A DNA stretch of 64,000 nucleotides from Thiocystis violascens DSM 198 (lineage in GTDB: Bacteria > Pseudomonadota > Gammaproteobacteria > Chromatiales > Chromatiaceae), in the NCBI RefSeq assembly GCF_000227745.2, contig NC_018012.1, positions 2,464,501-2,528,500 on the forward strand, read 5' to 3'. The notes under the pieces were generated by a model. It did no database searches. It was given only the letters and a program-made list of their open reading frames with translations, and was not told the origin of the DNA. A program made the position numbers and the translations under genes. Of this stretch, positions 26,997 through 36,398 are shown piece by piece. Position 1 is the stretch's first letter. Every line of letters begins with the position of its first letter.

Positions 26997-29750
26997 TCAC
27001 TCAAACCCATACCTAAACTCCCCCTCCCACACACTCACATGCACCCGCTTTATCGGCATCCCTTCCATCATCCTGATCAGGAATTCTTCACTGATCCTAG
27101 GCAGAACGGTATTGGTTAAAATGGTATCGATCATCCGCCCGCCACTCTCCAATTCCGTGCATCGCGATGCAATAAGCTTAATCACCTCTTCGTCATAAGT
27201 GAAGGGTACCTTGTGATTTTCTTGCACCCTTTTGGCGATGCGTCCCAACTGCAACCGCGCGATCGCTCCGATCATCTCGTCACTGAGCGGATAATAAGGA
27301 ATGGTCACCAGCCGCCCCAACAGCGCCGGCGGAAACACTTTCAATAACGGCTCGCGCAACGCCTTCGCGATCCCTTCCGGATCCGGCATCAGGTCCGGAT
27401 CGGCGCACAGCCGGGTGATCAATTCGGTCCCGGCATTGGTGGTCAGCAGGATGAGCGTATTCTTGAAATCGATCACCCGCCCCTCGCCATCCTCCATCCA
27501 ACCTTTGTCGAAGACCTGGAAGAAAATCTCGTGTACATCGGGATGCGCTTTTTCCACCTCGTCCAAAAGCACCACCGAATAGGGCCGACGGCGCACCGCC
27601 TCGGTGAGCACGCCGCCCTCGCCATAGCCGACATAGCCGGGCGGTGCGCCCTTGAGGGTGGAGACGGTATGCGCCTCCTGATACTCGCTCATGTTGATGG
27701 TGATGACGTTCTGCTCGCCGCCATAGAGCACCTCGGCGAGCGCGAGCGCGGTTTCGGTCTTGCCGACGCCGGAGGTGCCGGCGAGCAGGAAGACGCCGAT
27801 GGGTTTGTTGGGATTGTCTAGCCTGGCGCGCGAGGTCTGGATGCGCCGCGCGATCATGTCGAGCGCGTGGCGCTGGCCGATGATGCGCTGCTCCAGGGTA
27901 TCGGCAAGTTTTAGAATGGATTCCAGTTCGTTCTTGACCATGCGCCCGACCGGGATGCCAGTCCAACCCTCGACAACGGCGGCGACTGCCTGATGATCGA
28001 CGGTGGGCAGGATGAGCGGGCGGTCGCCCTGCATGGCGTGGAGTTGGCTTTGCAGGTCTTTCAGTTCGGCGAGTCGCGTCGCGCGTTCGGGATCGCTGGG
28101 GGTGTTCGCCACGGTCGCTGGCGTTGGTTCGGCGTCCGTGGCGGGCGGGACGCCCGCGCTCCCAGGGGGGGCATCGGGAGACGCCTCGACCGTGCTACCG
28201 ATTCCGCGCAGTTGAGCGCGCAGGGCGAGGATCTTCTCCACCAGCGCCTTTTCCTGCTCCCAGCGTCCCTCGACCTCGGCCAGACGCGCCTGCTCTCCGG
28301 TCAGTTTTTCCGCCGCCGCCGACTCGCGCTCGGCGGTCTCGATGCCGACCGCGGTCTCGCGCCGGATGATGGCCAGTTCGTTCTCCAGCGCGGCGATGCG
28401 CTTGCGGCAGTCGTCGACCTCGGGCGGGACGGCGTGCTGACTGATGGCGACGCGGGCGCAGGCGGTGTCGAGCAGGCTGACCGATTTGTCGGGGAGTTGG
28501 CGCGCGGGGATGTAGCGGTGCGACAGTTTGACTGATGCCTCCAGCGCCTCGTCCAGCACCTGCACCCGATGGTGCTTCTCCATGGTCGAGGCGACGCCGC
28601 GCATCATGAGGATGGCCTTGTCCTCGCTCGGCTCGCCGATCTGCACGACCTGGAAGCGACGGGTCAGCGCCGGATCTTTTTCGATGTGTTTCTTATATTC
28701 GGCCCAGGTGGTGGCGGCGACCGTGCGCAGCGTCCCGCGCGCGAGCGCCGGCTTGAGCAAATTGGCCGCGTCGCCGGTGCCGGCCGCGCCGCCCGCGCCG
28801 ACCAGGGTGTGGGCCTCGTCGATGAAGAGGATGATGGGTTTCTGCGACGCCTGCACTTCTTCGATGACCGAGCGCAGACGTTGCTCGAACTCGCCCTTCA
28901 TGCTGGCGCCGGCTTGCAACAGTCCAACGTCGAGCGCGCGCAGGGTGACATCCTTGAGCGGCGGCGGGACATCGCCAGCCACGATCTTGAGCGCGAAGCC
29001 TTCGACCACGGCGGTCTTGCCCACGCCGGCCTCGCCGGTCAGGAGCGGGTTGTTCTGACGCCGGCGCATGAGGATGTCGACGATCTGGCGGATCTCGGCG
29101 TCACGCCCGACGATGGGATCGAGCTTGCCGGTGCGCGCCTGTTCGGTCAGATCCACGGTGAAGCGCTGGAGCGCCTCCTGCTTGCCCATCGCGGCGGGAG
29201 CGATGGCACCGCTGGCCTCGCCGGGCGCTGCGCCGCCGCCCATCTGGCTGCCGTCCTGCGCGCCCATGGCGTCCTCGGGCGAACCGCCGACGATCTCGCC
29301 GAAGCGCTCGATGAGCGTCTCGATCTTGACCTTGTCGAATTCCTTGGAGATGGCGGGCAGGGCGTTGCGCAACCCCTGGGTCTTGAGGATGCCGACGATC
29401 AGATGACCGGTGCGGATCTGGGATTCCTTGAACATCAGCGAGCCATAGACCCAGCCGCGTTCGACGGCCTCCTCGACATGGGCCGAGAGATCGGAGATCG
29501 AGGTGGAACCGCCGGGGAGACGGTCGAGCGATTCGGTGATGTCGCGGGCAAGCCGCGCGGGTTCGAGGTTGAATTGCTTGACGATGCGGTGCAGATCGGA
29601 GTCCGGCAGTTGCAGAATCTGGTGAATCCAGTGCACCAGTTCCACATAGGGATTGCCGCGCAGCTTGCAGAAGACGGTGGCGCTTTCGATGGCTTTGTAA
29701 CCGAGCCGGTTAAGCTTGCCGAAGAGGGCGACGCGGCTGATGTCGGGCAT
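26997..29750 (-). CDS. clpV: T6SS AAA+ ATPase ClpV (TssH)
   Basis: Hexameric unfoldase that disassembles the contracted TssB-TssC sheath for reuse. The 917 residues begin with a ClpN domain (to ~150), then AAA1 with Walker A GEAGVGKTA at ~239-247 and Walker B LFIDEAH. A coiled-coil insertion and AAA2 follow, with Walker A GTSGVGKTE and the sensor/arginine regions (LLTTNAGTELI). Between the coiled coil and AAA2, at about residues 525-545, lies an odd stretch (GSAGVPPATDAEPTPATVAN) encoded partly by a palindromic interspersed repeat, in frame. tssG is upstream, 218 bases away, with another repeat in the gap. Confidence 0.95.
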   Translation of the reverse strand: MPDISRVALFGKLNRLGYKAIESATVFCKLRGNPYVELVHWIHQILQLPDSDLHRIVKQFNLEPARLARDITESLDRLPGGSTSISDLSAHVEEAVERGWVYGSLMFKESQIRTGHLIVGILKTQGLRNALPAISKEFDKVKIETLIERFGEIVGGSPEDAMGAQDGSQMGGGAAPGEASGAIAPAAMGKQEALQRFTVDLTEQARTGKLDPIVGRDAEIRQIVDILMRRRQNNPLLTGEAGVGKTAVVEGFALKIVAGDVPPPLKDVTLRALDVGLLQAGASMKGEFEQRLRSVIEEVQASQKPIILFIDEAHTLVGAGGAAGTGDAANLLKPALARGTLRTVAATTWAEYKKHIEKDPALTRRFQVVQIGEPSEDKAILMMRGVASTMEKHHRVQVLDEALEASVKLSHRYIPARQLPDKSVSLLDTACARVAISQHAVPPEVDDCRKRIAALENELAIIRRETAVGIETAERESAAAEKLTGEQARLAEVEGRWEQEKALVEKILALRAQLRGIGSTVEASPDAPPGSAGVPPATDAEPTPATVANTPSDPERATRLAELKDLQSQLHAMQGDRPLILPTVDHQAVAAVVEGWTGIPVGRMVKNELESILKLADTLEQRIIGQRHALDMIARRIQTSRARLDNPNKPIGVFLLAGTSGVGKTETALALAEVLYGGEQNVITINMSEYQEAHTVSTLKGAPPGYVGYGEGGVLTEAVRRRPYSVVLLDEVEKAHPDVHEIFFQVFDKGWMEDGEGRVIDFKNTLILLTTNAGTELITRLCADPDLMPDPEGIAKALREPLLKVFPPALLGRLVTIPYYPLSDEMIGAIARLQLGRIAKRVQENHKVPFTYDEEVIKLIASRCTELESGGRMIDTILTNTVLPRISEEFLIRMMEGMPIKRVHVSVWEGEFRYGFE
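28140..28165. repeat. Palindromic repeat embedded in clpV
   Basis: GCGGGCG (28141-28147) pairs with CGCCCGC (28151-28157), followed by GCTCCCAG. The 26 bp match the inverse of 9605-9630 with one mismatch. It keeps the clpV frame open and encodes part of a GVPPA-rich linker. Confidence 0.75.
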
Positions 29751-29911
29751 GACGCGAGTTCTCCAATAGGTTCAGTGAAATGATGGGTTTCGCTACGCTC
29801 TACCCATCCTACGGCACACTGCCATTAAGTTAAGGATTTTCCGTTCGCCCTGAGTCCTGAGCTTGCCGAAGGGTCGAAGGGCGGGCGGAAAATCCTAAGC
29901 CTCTGAGCGTA

Positions 29912-29950
29912 AAGCCGTTCATGGTTCGACAAGCTCACCACGAACGGCTT
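29912..29950. repeat. GAACGGCTT-type inverted repeat, copy C
   Basis: AAGCCGTTCATGGT (29912-29925) pairs with ACCACGAACGGCTT (29937-29950) with one mismatch. It lies in the 218-bp gap between tssG and clpV. A CTGAG...CCGAAGGGTCGAAGGG relative of the same family lies just before it (~29850-29880). Confidence 0.7.
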
Positions 29951-29968
29951 AACTGAATGGCAGTGATC

Positions 29969-31003
29969 CTACGGCACGGTAAAGCGCAGTGGCTGAAGCT
30001 TCAGGTTCGCCGGGTCTTGATCCGGTGTGCGGCTGGTCAGCCAGGTGGTCCAGCCAAGCTGTCCCTGTCCCCCGAGTTGGATCGGCGGCGTTTCCTCGCG
30101 GCGCAGGACGAGGTTGAGATCCCAGTCGAGTTCGTCGCCCAGATAGTTGCGCACGACGGCCACCAGTCGCGGCAGGCTGTCGCCGCCCGGCAACAGGCGG
30201 CGATACTCGTCGAGTGCGAGCGGACCGAGACGGATGCGAAATTTGTACTGGCGGTCCCAGATGCGGGGACCGACGATGGCGGTGAGTCCCAGACAGCCGG
30301 TCTCGCGCGAGGCGCCGAGGCGCCATTGGGATTCGGGCGGCAGGTAGAGCCAATGCCCGACAAACTCCTCGATGCGCGCCGGCAGCCGGAAGAAGTCGGT
30401 CAGGATCGCGGCCAGTCCGTCGGGGTGCCGGGTCTGCGCGGTCAGGTGGCCAGCGTAGTGGAGCTTGGCGAGATCCGGCATGGCGTCGCGCGCACGGAAC
30501 GCAGGCATGCCCTGACCGAAGAACGCGGCCAGATAGACGCCGAAGCGGTCGGTCTCGGGACGGTCGAAGCTCACCGTAGGACGGGCGTTGGCCCAGGCGC
30601 GGTAGAACAGCGCCAAGACGCGATGATGGAAGATGTCGGCGAAGCGCGCGAAGGTCGGGTCGCCGGCGTTGCGCTGACGGTCGCGGGCGTATTCGCTCAG
30701 ATGCAGCGGCAGCGGACCATTGGGGCCGAAGAGCCCGAGAAAATAGACCGACAGCCGTGGCGGGTCACTGTCCGTGCCTGGCTGAAAGGCCGCGAGCGTG
30801 GACGGGGCGAAGCTGAGCGACGACTGTTGCGCGAGCCGGATCGGCTCTTGTGTCGGCCGCGCGGTCTGACCGAGCCGGGGACGCTCGCGGTAGGCGCATT
30901 CCAGTTGGCGCATCGCCTGGAAGAAGCCGAACCCATAGGGGGCGGCTTCCAGCGCGCGCAGCAGAGCTAACTGGTGTGACGTCGTCCGATTCTCGCCGGC
31001 CAT
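29969..31003 (-). CDS. tssG: T6SS baseplate protein TssG
   Basis: Component of the baseplate wedge with TssE, TssF and TssK. The 344 residues show the family's N-terminal YGFGFFQAMRQLE, central GPNGPLPLHLSEYARDR and LALFYRAWANARP, then YAGHLTAQTRHPDGL and the C-terminal LGWTTWLTSRT. Its start overlaps the tssF stop by 37 bases, which implies translational coupling. A repeat separates it from clpV downstream. Confidence 0.95.
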   Translation of the reverse strand: MAGENRTTSHQLALLRALEAAPYGFGFFQAMRQLECAYRERPRLGQTARPTQEPIRLAQQSSLSFAPSTLAAFQPGTDSDPPRLSVYFLGLFGPNGPLPLHLSEYARDRQRNAGDPTFARFADIFHHRVLALFYRAWANARPTVSFDRPETDRFGVYLAAFFGQGMPAFRARDAMPDLAKLHYAGHLTAQTRHPDGLAAILTDFFRLPARIEEFVGHWLYLPPESQWRLGASRETGCLGLTAIVGPRIWDRQYKFRIRLGPLALDEYRRLLPGGDSLPRLVAVVRNYLGDELDWDLNLVLRREETPPIQLGGQGQLGWTTWLTSRTPDQDPANLKLQPLRFTVP

Positions 31004-32868
31004 CGCATTACCTCGCCGTGATCGGGGGTCGTGACGATCGTTTCGGTAAAGGAATTGATCGAGACATATTTCGCGAAAAACTGCTCCAAGACGGCCCCCA
31101 GCAGAAAGACGCCACTGCCCTCGAAGGCCGCGGGATCGAGGGTCAGGGTAATTTGAAGTCCGCGGGCGAAGGCGACGCGTTCGGGACGGGCGCCGGGTGC
31201 CGCCGAGGCGGGCGGCAGACGCCGGGTGACGGGCACCGTTCGCACCGAGCGCACGCCATCCACCTGACCACGGATCGCGGCATCGCTGACGTCGCTGTAG
31301 AGGGTCAGAAGCTCGCGTAGCGCGTTGGCGCCCTGTTCGCTATCCCGGTCGCAGAGCGACAGATAATTCAGCGAGAGATGGCTGATGAGCCGCCAGGCGC
31401 TGTCGCCTCGTGGAAAGGACGGACGCGGCTTGGTCGGTCCGGCGACGCAGCGTACCGACTGCACCGGCGCGCTGAGAGCCAGGGTGAAATCGGTGTCGCC
31501 CTTGCCGATGGGCAAGAGCAGCGGCAGGTCGCGATTGGTGCAGAGCGTGCCCACCGCCAATTGCCGCAGGTTGTGCCGGTAGGGCGCCTCGTCCGCGTCC
31601 ACCAGGCTGATGAAAAGCTCGCCGCCAAGATAACTGGAGCGCGGTCCGCGCTGGCGTTGCTGCTCGGAAGGCACGCGCGGCATGCGTTGGATCGTGTAAT
31701 AGGCCCGATGCGCGCGTCCGCCGACCAGGTCATGCGAGGTGTAGAAGGGCAGGAATTCCTGCTCGGGTTCGCTGTGGGTGCCAATGCCGACAACGTCCGT
31801 GACGCTGAAGACCTCCAGGTCCAACGGCATGGTCCGATCCGGAACGACATGATGCTCGTGACTCTGGTTGCTCAGATGAATCCGGTCGGCCCGCTTGGGG
31901 AAGAGGTTGATCGCGGGGGTGCAATGGAGCGCGAAATAGGAGGCGTCAAAGGCGTCTTCGGCGAAGACCCCGCCCTGATCGAGCAGGACGACGAGATCCA
32001 GTTCGGTCTCGTGGCAGCGGCGTATCGACGGCTGGAGTCCGCTGAACTCGACGAACAGATAACGCTCTGGAAAGGCGAAGTATTCCTGCAATAACCGGTA
32101 GCCCTGAAAGGACTGGGGACCGTAGGGCAGCAAGGCTTCGGCGTCGTCGAAACCGACGCGCCGGATGCAGTCCGCGTTGAGCCGGTTCTGCCAGGGAGCG
32201 GGATGCGTGCCCGGTCTGACCACGACCGCGAGTGCGTGGCCAAGCAGTTGCTCGTACAGACGCATCCGCAACCCGTCGCCGCCGCGCAGAAAAAGGCGAA
32301 GACGGTCGAGCGGCAGTTGGTCGAAGGTCAGTTCGGGCGCGATTCGCAGCCGGAAACGGATACCCGCCTTGACGCCCTTCACGCTCTCGGCGTTCACGGC
32401 CAGCGCTGCGGCGAGCGACAGCGGCCTGGCCTCGATCAGTTCGATGGGCCAGAGGGTGACATCGGCGGCGGTGCGATACTCGCAGGCGGTTCGCTCGCCC
32501 TTGCCGAGAAGACTGCGCAGGCTGCTGCCGCGCGGGATCGTGAAACCGCTTGCAAGATCGCTTCCCTTGGTCGCGTCGGGCTGACACTGGACCACCGCCA
32601 TCGAGGGCGTCGGGGCCAGATAATGCGGATAAACCATCTCCAGCAGGTGCTGGGTGAAGTTGGGGAACTCGGCGTCCAGCTTCAGTTGGACCCGCGCCGT
32701 CAGGAAGGCGAAGCCCTCCAGCAGGCGTTCGACATAGGGATCGGCGCACTCGAAACCATCCAGACCGATCCGGCCGGCGATCTTGGGATAGTCGCGGGCG
32801 AACTCGGCGCCCATCTCGCGGATGAACTGGAGTTCGCGGTTGTAATAGCGGAGAAAATCGGGATCCAT
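30967..32868 (-). CDS. tssF: T6SS baseplate protein TssF
   Basis: Major baseplate wedge subunit, gp6-like, which binds TssG and TssK. The 633 residues open with the hallmark MDPDFLRYYNRELQFIREMG, then FARDYPKIAGRIGL and DPYVERLLEGFAFLTARVQ, as in all TssF/VasA/ImpG proteins. HYLAPTPSMAVVQ is also conserved. The length fits the family. One base separates it from the tssE stop upstream, and it overlaps tssG downstream. Confidence 0.96.
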   Translation of the reverse strand: MDPDFLRYYNRELQFIREMGAEFARDYPKIAGRIGLDGFECADPYVERLLEGFAFLTARVQLKLDAEFPNFTQHLLEMVYPHYLAPTPSMAVVQCQPDATKGSDLASGFTIPRGSSLRSLLGKGERTACEYRTAADVTLWPIELIEARPLSLAAALAVNAESVKGVKAGIRFRLRIAPELTFDQLPLDRLRLFLRGGDGLRMRLYEQLLGHALAVVVRPGTHPAPWQNRLNADCIRRVGFDDAEALLPYGPQSFQGYRLLQEYFAFPERYLFVEFSGLQPSIRRCHETELDLVVLLDQGGVFAEDAFDASYFALHCTPAINLFPKRADRIHLSNQSHEHHVVPDRTMPLDLEVFSVTDVVGIGTHSEPEQEFLPFYTSHDLVGGRAHRAYYTIQRMPRVPSEQQRQRGPRSSYLGGELFISLVDADEAPYRHNLRQLAVGTLCTNRDLPLLLPIGKGDTDFTLALSAPVQSVRCVAGPTKPRPSFPRGDSAWRLISHLSLNYLSLCDRDSEQGANALRELLTLYSDVSDAAIRGQVDGVRSVRTVPVTRRLPPASAAPGARPERVAFARGLQITLTLDPAAFEGSGVFLLGAVLEQFFAKYVSINSFTETIVTTPDHGEVMRWPARIGRRHTS

Positions 32869-32869
32869 G

Positions 32870-33382
32870 TCAGCCGCCAGGCCCGGACTGCTCGACGATC
32901 CTGACCTCGCCGAGTTCGAGATCCAGTTCGGTCTTGAGGTAGATTCGCAAGGGCACCGGCTGCGCCCAGAGGTCGCCCTCGATATCGAAGGTGAGCGTGT
33001 TGTGGCTCATGCGCTCGCTATCCAAGCGGGCGGAGACGCGCACCGTCTGGCGCAGAATACGGGGCTCGAAGTCCCAGATCGCCTGGCGAACCGCGCGCTC
33101 GATCTGGACCGCGTCCACCCCGGAGGCGGTGAGTCCGGTGATGTCCGGGATTCCGTAGTTGAGTACCGAGTGGGCCACGAAGGGGTATTCCGTCAGATCC
33201 TGAACGCTGTCGAGACGACCGCAGTTCAGCAGCCAGGTCAGATCGCGCAGGACGCTCGCGCGCAACTGACGCATGGAAAGGACGCGCTGCTCGCGCGACT
33301 CCTGCCGACGATCCGGCGCTTCGTCGGTCAGGCGGTCGAGGAGCGCCGGTTGCAGGCGCTCTTTTTGGGTCAGTTCAGCCAC
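32870..33382 (-). CDS. tssE: T6SS baseplate protein TssE
   Basis: gp25-like baseplate subunit that starts sheath assembly. The 170 residues have ALLDRLTDEAP, the LRASVLRDLTWLLNCGRL helix, PFVAHSVLNYGIPDITG, and the glutamate-rich core IWDFEPRIL typical of gp25-like proteins. I chose GTG at 33382, where the protein begins (V/M)AELTQKERLQPALL; the stop of tagJ overlaps this start. Upstream residues in the frame are tagJ sequence read in another phase. Confidence 0.93.
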   Translation of the reverse strand: MAELTQKERLQPALLDRLTDEAPDRRQESREQRVLSMRQLRASVLRDLTWLLNCGRLDSVQDLTEYPFVAHSVLNYGIPDITGLTASGVDAVQIERAVRQAIWDFEPRILRQTVRVSARLDSERMSHNTLTFDIEGDLWAQPVPLRIYLKTELDLELGEVRIVEQSGPGG

Positions 33383-34190
33383 GCGCGGAACCGGCCGCGT
33401 CGGGCGCGTCCAGGTCGATGCGGCGCACATCCATCAGCGAAGAATCGCCGGCGTCCGTGGTCAGCATGCGCTGTCCCTGCCCCAGATAAAGACCGGGCGC
33501 GGGCTCCAGCCAGTCGGTCTTGCGCGCCAGACGGATCAGTTGATCCGGGTGCGACTCGGCGCCCGGATAGCGGGTCGGAATCAGGCCCACCGTTTCGCCG
33601 CCGTTGGCCCAGGTGAAATGCGCCGGCATCCACACCAGATCGCGCAGATCCTCGGGTTTTTCCACAGCGATGGAGCGGATGCACTGGAAGGGAATCCAGT
33701 AATAGCGACCGTTGACGATCGCCTCCAGGACCGGCCCCAGGCGCGCGTCGGCGTCCATGATCCAGTCGAATGGCGTGCCGTCGATAGCACCGGAGGTGGT
33801 CGGGGCCGCTTCCAGGGCCTGCTCGCGCACCGCGTTTGCCTGCTCGATCGCACCCTGCGCGATCAGGCGATGGGCCTCAAGCAGGAGGGCGACCCAGGCG
33901 TCGGGCCGACCGAAAATCAGCGGCGTCTGTCGACCTTCGAAGATTTTGCCGCGCAGCACCTCGCAGCGCAGGGCTTCGCGGTAGGTCTGGACCATGGCCA
34001 GGGTACTGGCGTCCAGTTCTCCGGCCACGCCGAGTTGGTTGAGCGCGCGCTCCCATTGCCCCATGAGGGCCAGGAGTTGAAAGAGAAAGACGCGATAGCT
34101 CGCGTTGGCGGGGTCTTTGCGCACCTGTTCCTGGAGCTGGCGTAGAGTCCCTTCCAGATCGCCTTCGCGCAAGCGGTCTTCGGCTAGCAT
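33375..34190 (-). CDS. tagJ: T6SS accessory protein TagJ (ImpE family)
   Basis: ImpE/TagJ family accessory protein. In Pseudomonas, TagJ binds the sheath protein TssB and ClpV. The 271 residues comprise an N-terminal TPR-like helical part (EDRLREGDLEGTLRQLQEQVRKDPANA cut short here as DLEGTLRQLQEQVRKDP) and a C-terminal ImpE domain with GTPFDWIMDADARLGPVLEA, PFQCIRSIAVEKPEDLRDLVW and IPTRYPGAE. Its stop overlaps the tssE start by eight bases. The gap to hcp upstream contains a hairpin that may reduce read-through. Confidence 0.92.
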   Translation of the reverse strand: MLAEDRLREGDLEGTLRQLQEQVRKDPANASYRVFLFQLLALMGQWERALNQLGVAGELDASTLAMVQTYREALRCEVLRGKIFEGRQTPLIFGRPDAWVALLLEAHRLIAQGAIEQANAVREQALEAAPTTSGAIDGTPFDWIMDADARLGPVLEAIVNGRYYWIPFQCIRSIAVEKPEDLRDLVWMPAHFTWANGGETVGLIPTRYPGAESHPDQLIRLARKTDWLEPAPGLYLGQGQRMLTTDAGDSSLMDVRRIDLDAPDAAGSARG

Positions 34191-34238
34191 GGGGTGATTC
34201 TCCCGAAGCCTGTTTCAACGATCCTGAAATGCTCCCGC

Positions 34239-34258
34239 GTCCGTGGCAAACCGCGGAC
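34239..34258 (-). terminator. Hairpin downstream of hcp
   Basis: GTCCGTGG (34239-34246) and CCGCGGAC (34251-34258) form an eight-pair stem with one wobble pair, about 40 bases beyond the hcp stop. There is no U-tract, so it is more likely an RNA-stabilising or partial attenuating structure between the highly expressed hcp and tagJ than a full terminator. Confidence 0.35.
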
Positions 34259-34296
34259 ACGAGAGGTCGCGCACTCGGGCATGCCGTACCCAAGGG

Positions 34297-34785
34297 TTAT
34301 TTCTTGACGTTTTTCGCGATGTCCCAGCCGTACTTGATGGCTCCGCCGTCTGGACTGCCATCCTGTTTCTGCGGCTGGTAGTCGACATCGACCTCGGCAA
34401 AGTTCAGCGAGACATTCTCGGTCAGCAGATCCTGGCCGCCCGAGCCGCCGGTGCTGTAGGAGGTCACGATCACCTCGGTCATCTTGATCTTCAAATACTC
34501 CAGCGGGTTATCGCCGCCAGCCTTGCGCACGGTCAGCAGACCATCCTTGAACTGTTTGCCATTGGAGCAATACATCATCAGGACCGGAGAGGACTTGTCG
34601 ATATATTTCGTGATCGACAGATCCTGAATCGAGACCTTACCGCCGCCGCCGCCGCCGCCGGTATGCATGGTGCCGGACTGGCTCATGCCCCAGGACCAGG
34701 CGAGGACGTCGATCTCCCCCTTGTGCTTGTCGTCCTGGGCCTCGCCCTTGACGCCTTCAAGCTTGAGAAACATATCAACAGCCAT
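34297..34785 (-). CDS. hcp: T6SS tube protein Hcp (TssD)
   Basis: Hexameric inner-tube protein, also exported. The 162 residues have the family start MAVDMFLKLEGVKGEAQD, IDVLAWSWGMSQSG, a glycine-rich loop (HTGGGGGGGKV), DLSITKYIDKSSP, EYLKIKMTEVIVTSYSTGG, and the end KYGWDIAKN. The ATG at 34785 has AGGAG seven bases upstream. The glycine loop is coded by a run of GGC-type triplets and may be slippage-prone. It follows tssC with a 110-bp gap, where its own promoter may lie. Confidence 0.96.
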   Translation of the reverse strand: MAVDMFLKLEGVKGEAQDDKHKGEIDVLAWSWGMSQSGTMHTGGGGGGGKVSIQDLSITKYIDKSSPVLMMYCSNGKQFKDGLLTVRKAGGDNPLEYLKIKMTEVIVTSYSTGGSGGQDLLTENVSLNFAEVDVDYQPQKQDGSPDGGAIKYGWDIAKNVKK

Positions 34786-34895
34786 TTGCGAACTCCTCAT
34801 GTCAGTCGATGAATGAACCGCGTACGCGTGTCTCGCGCGAGTACGCCAACCGCCTTACCGCCATCGTCTCGGATGCGTCGATGGCGGGTTGCCGC

Positions 34896-36395
34896 CTAAC
34901 CGCCCTTCGCCGACGGCAACTTGGAGACCAACCGCAACGAAACGGTCAGCCCTTCGAGCTGGTAATGCGGACGCAGGAAAAACTTGGATCTGTAGTAGCC
35001 CGGATTGCCCTCCACCTCCTCGACCGTCACCTCGGCCGCCGCCAGCGGACATTTGGCCTTGGTGGTTTCGCTCGAATGCGCCGGATCTCCATCGACATAC
35101 TGAAGGATCCAAGAGTTGAGCCAACGTTCCATATCCTCGCGCTCCTTGAAGGAGCCGACCTTGTCGCGCACGATGCACTTGAGGTAGTGCGCGAAGCGAC
35201 AGGTCGCGAACAGATACGGCAGGCGTGCCGCCAGGTTGGCGTTAGCGGTGGCGTCCGGGTCGTCGTACTCGGCCGGTTTCTGCAGCGATTGCGCGCCGAT
35301 GAAGGCCGCGAAGTCGGAGTTCTTCTTGTGGATCAGCGGCATGAAGCCGTTCTTGGCCAGCTCGGCCTCGCGCCGGTCGGCGATGGCGATCTCGGTCGGG
35401 CATTTCATGTCGACGCCGCCGTCGTCGGTCGGGAAGGTATGGGTCGGCAGTCCCTCCACCGCGCCGCCGGACTCGATGCCGCGGATGCGCGAGCACCAGC
35501 CATACAGCTTGAAGGAGCGGTTGATGTTGGTCGCCATCGCGTAGGCCGAATTGGCCCAGGTGTATTTGTCGTGCTGGGCGCCCTCGGTATCCTCCTCGAA
35601 GTCGAACTCGTCGACCGGATTGGTCTTGGCGCCATAGGGCAGACGCGCGAGGAAGCGCGGCATGGTCAGCCCCAGATAACGGGCGTCCTCGGATTCGCGT
35701 AGCGAGCGCCAGGCCGCGTATTCCGGGGTCTGGAAGATCTTGGTCAGATCGCGCGGGTTGGCCAGTTCGCTCCAGGAATCCATCTGCATGACGGCGGGGT
35801 CCGCGCCGGCGATAAAGGGACAGTGCATGGAGGCGCTGATCTTGGCAATCTCGCCCAGGAACTCGACATCGGGCGGGCTATGGTCGAAGTGATAGTCGCC
35901 GACCAGACAGCCGAAGGGCTCGCCGCCGAACTGTCCGTATTCTTCGTCGTACATCCGTTTGAAAAGCGGGCTCTGATCCCAGGCGGTGCCCTTGTATTTC
36001 TTGAGGGTCTTGTGAACGTCCTTTTTGGAGATGTTCATGACCCGGATTTTGAGCATCTCGTCGGTTTCGGTGTTGTTGACCATGTAGTGCAGGCCGCGCC
36101 AGGCGCCTTCGAGCTGCTGGAAATCGGCGTGATGCAGGATCAGGTTGACCTGTTCGCTGAGTTTTTTGTCGATCTCGGCGATGATGGAGCCGATGGTATT
36201 GACCACGTCGGCGGAGACGACGACCGAACCGGTGAGCGCCTGTTCGGCGAGGGTCTTGACCGCCTCGGTGACCGCCTCTTTCGCGCGGTCGGATTTGGGA
36301 CGAAATTCCTTTTCGAGCAACGCGCTGAAATCGCCGGCTTCGAGGGTGGCTTCGGCTGCTTGGGGTTCTTGGGCCAGGGTGTCTGCTTCAGCCAC
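34896..36395 (-). CDS. tssC: T6SS sheath large subunit TssC (VipB)
   Basis: Forms the contractile sheath with TssB. The 499 residues contain LEGAWRGLHYMVNNTETDE, FGCLVGDYHFDHSP, ISASMHCPFIAGADP, RLPYGAKTNPVDEFDFEED and WANSAYAMATNIN, all hallmarks of the EvpB/VipB family, and the C-terminal FFLRPHYQLEGLTVSLRLVSKLP. The start is GTG at 36395 behind GGAGGG, three bases after the tssB stop. Confidence 0.97.
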   Translation of the reverse strand: MAEADTLAQEPQAAEATLEAGDFSALLEKEFRPKSDRAKEAVTEAVKTLAEQALTGSVVVSADVVNTIGSIIAEIDKKLSEQVNLILHHADFQQLEGAWRGLHYMVNNTETDEMLKIRVMNISKKDVHKTLKKYKGTAWDQSPLFKRMYDEEYGQFGGEPFGCLVGDYHFDHSPPDVEFLGEIAKISASMHCPFIAGADPAVMQMDSWSELANPRDLTKIFQTPEYAAWRSLRESEDARYLGLTMPRFLARLPYGAKTNPVDEFDFEEDTEGAQHDKYTWANSAYAMATNINRSFKLYGWCSRIRGIESGGAVEGLPTHTFPTDDGGVDMKCPTEIAIADRREAELAKNGFMPLIHKKNSDFAAFIGAQSLQKPAEYDDPDATANANLAARLPYLFATCRFAHYLKCIVRDKVGSFKEREDMERWLNSWILQYVDGDPAHSSETTKAKCPLAAAEVTVEEVEGNPGYYRSKFFLRPHYQLEGLTVSLRLVSKLPSAKGG

Positions 36396-36398
36396 GGG

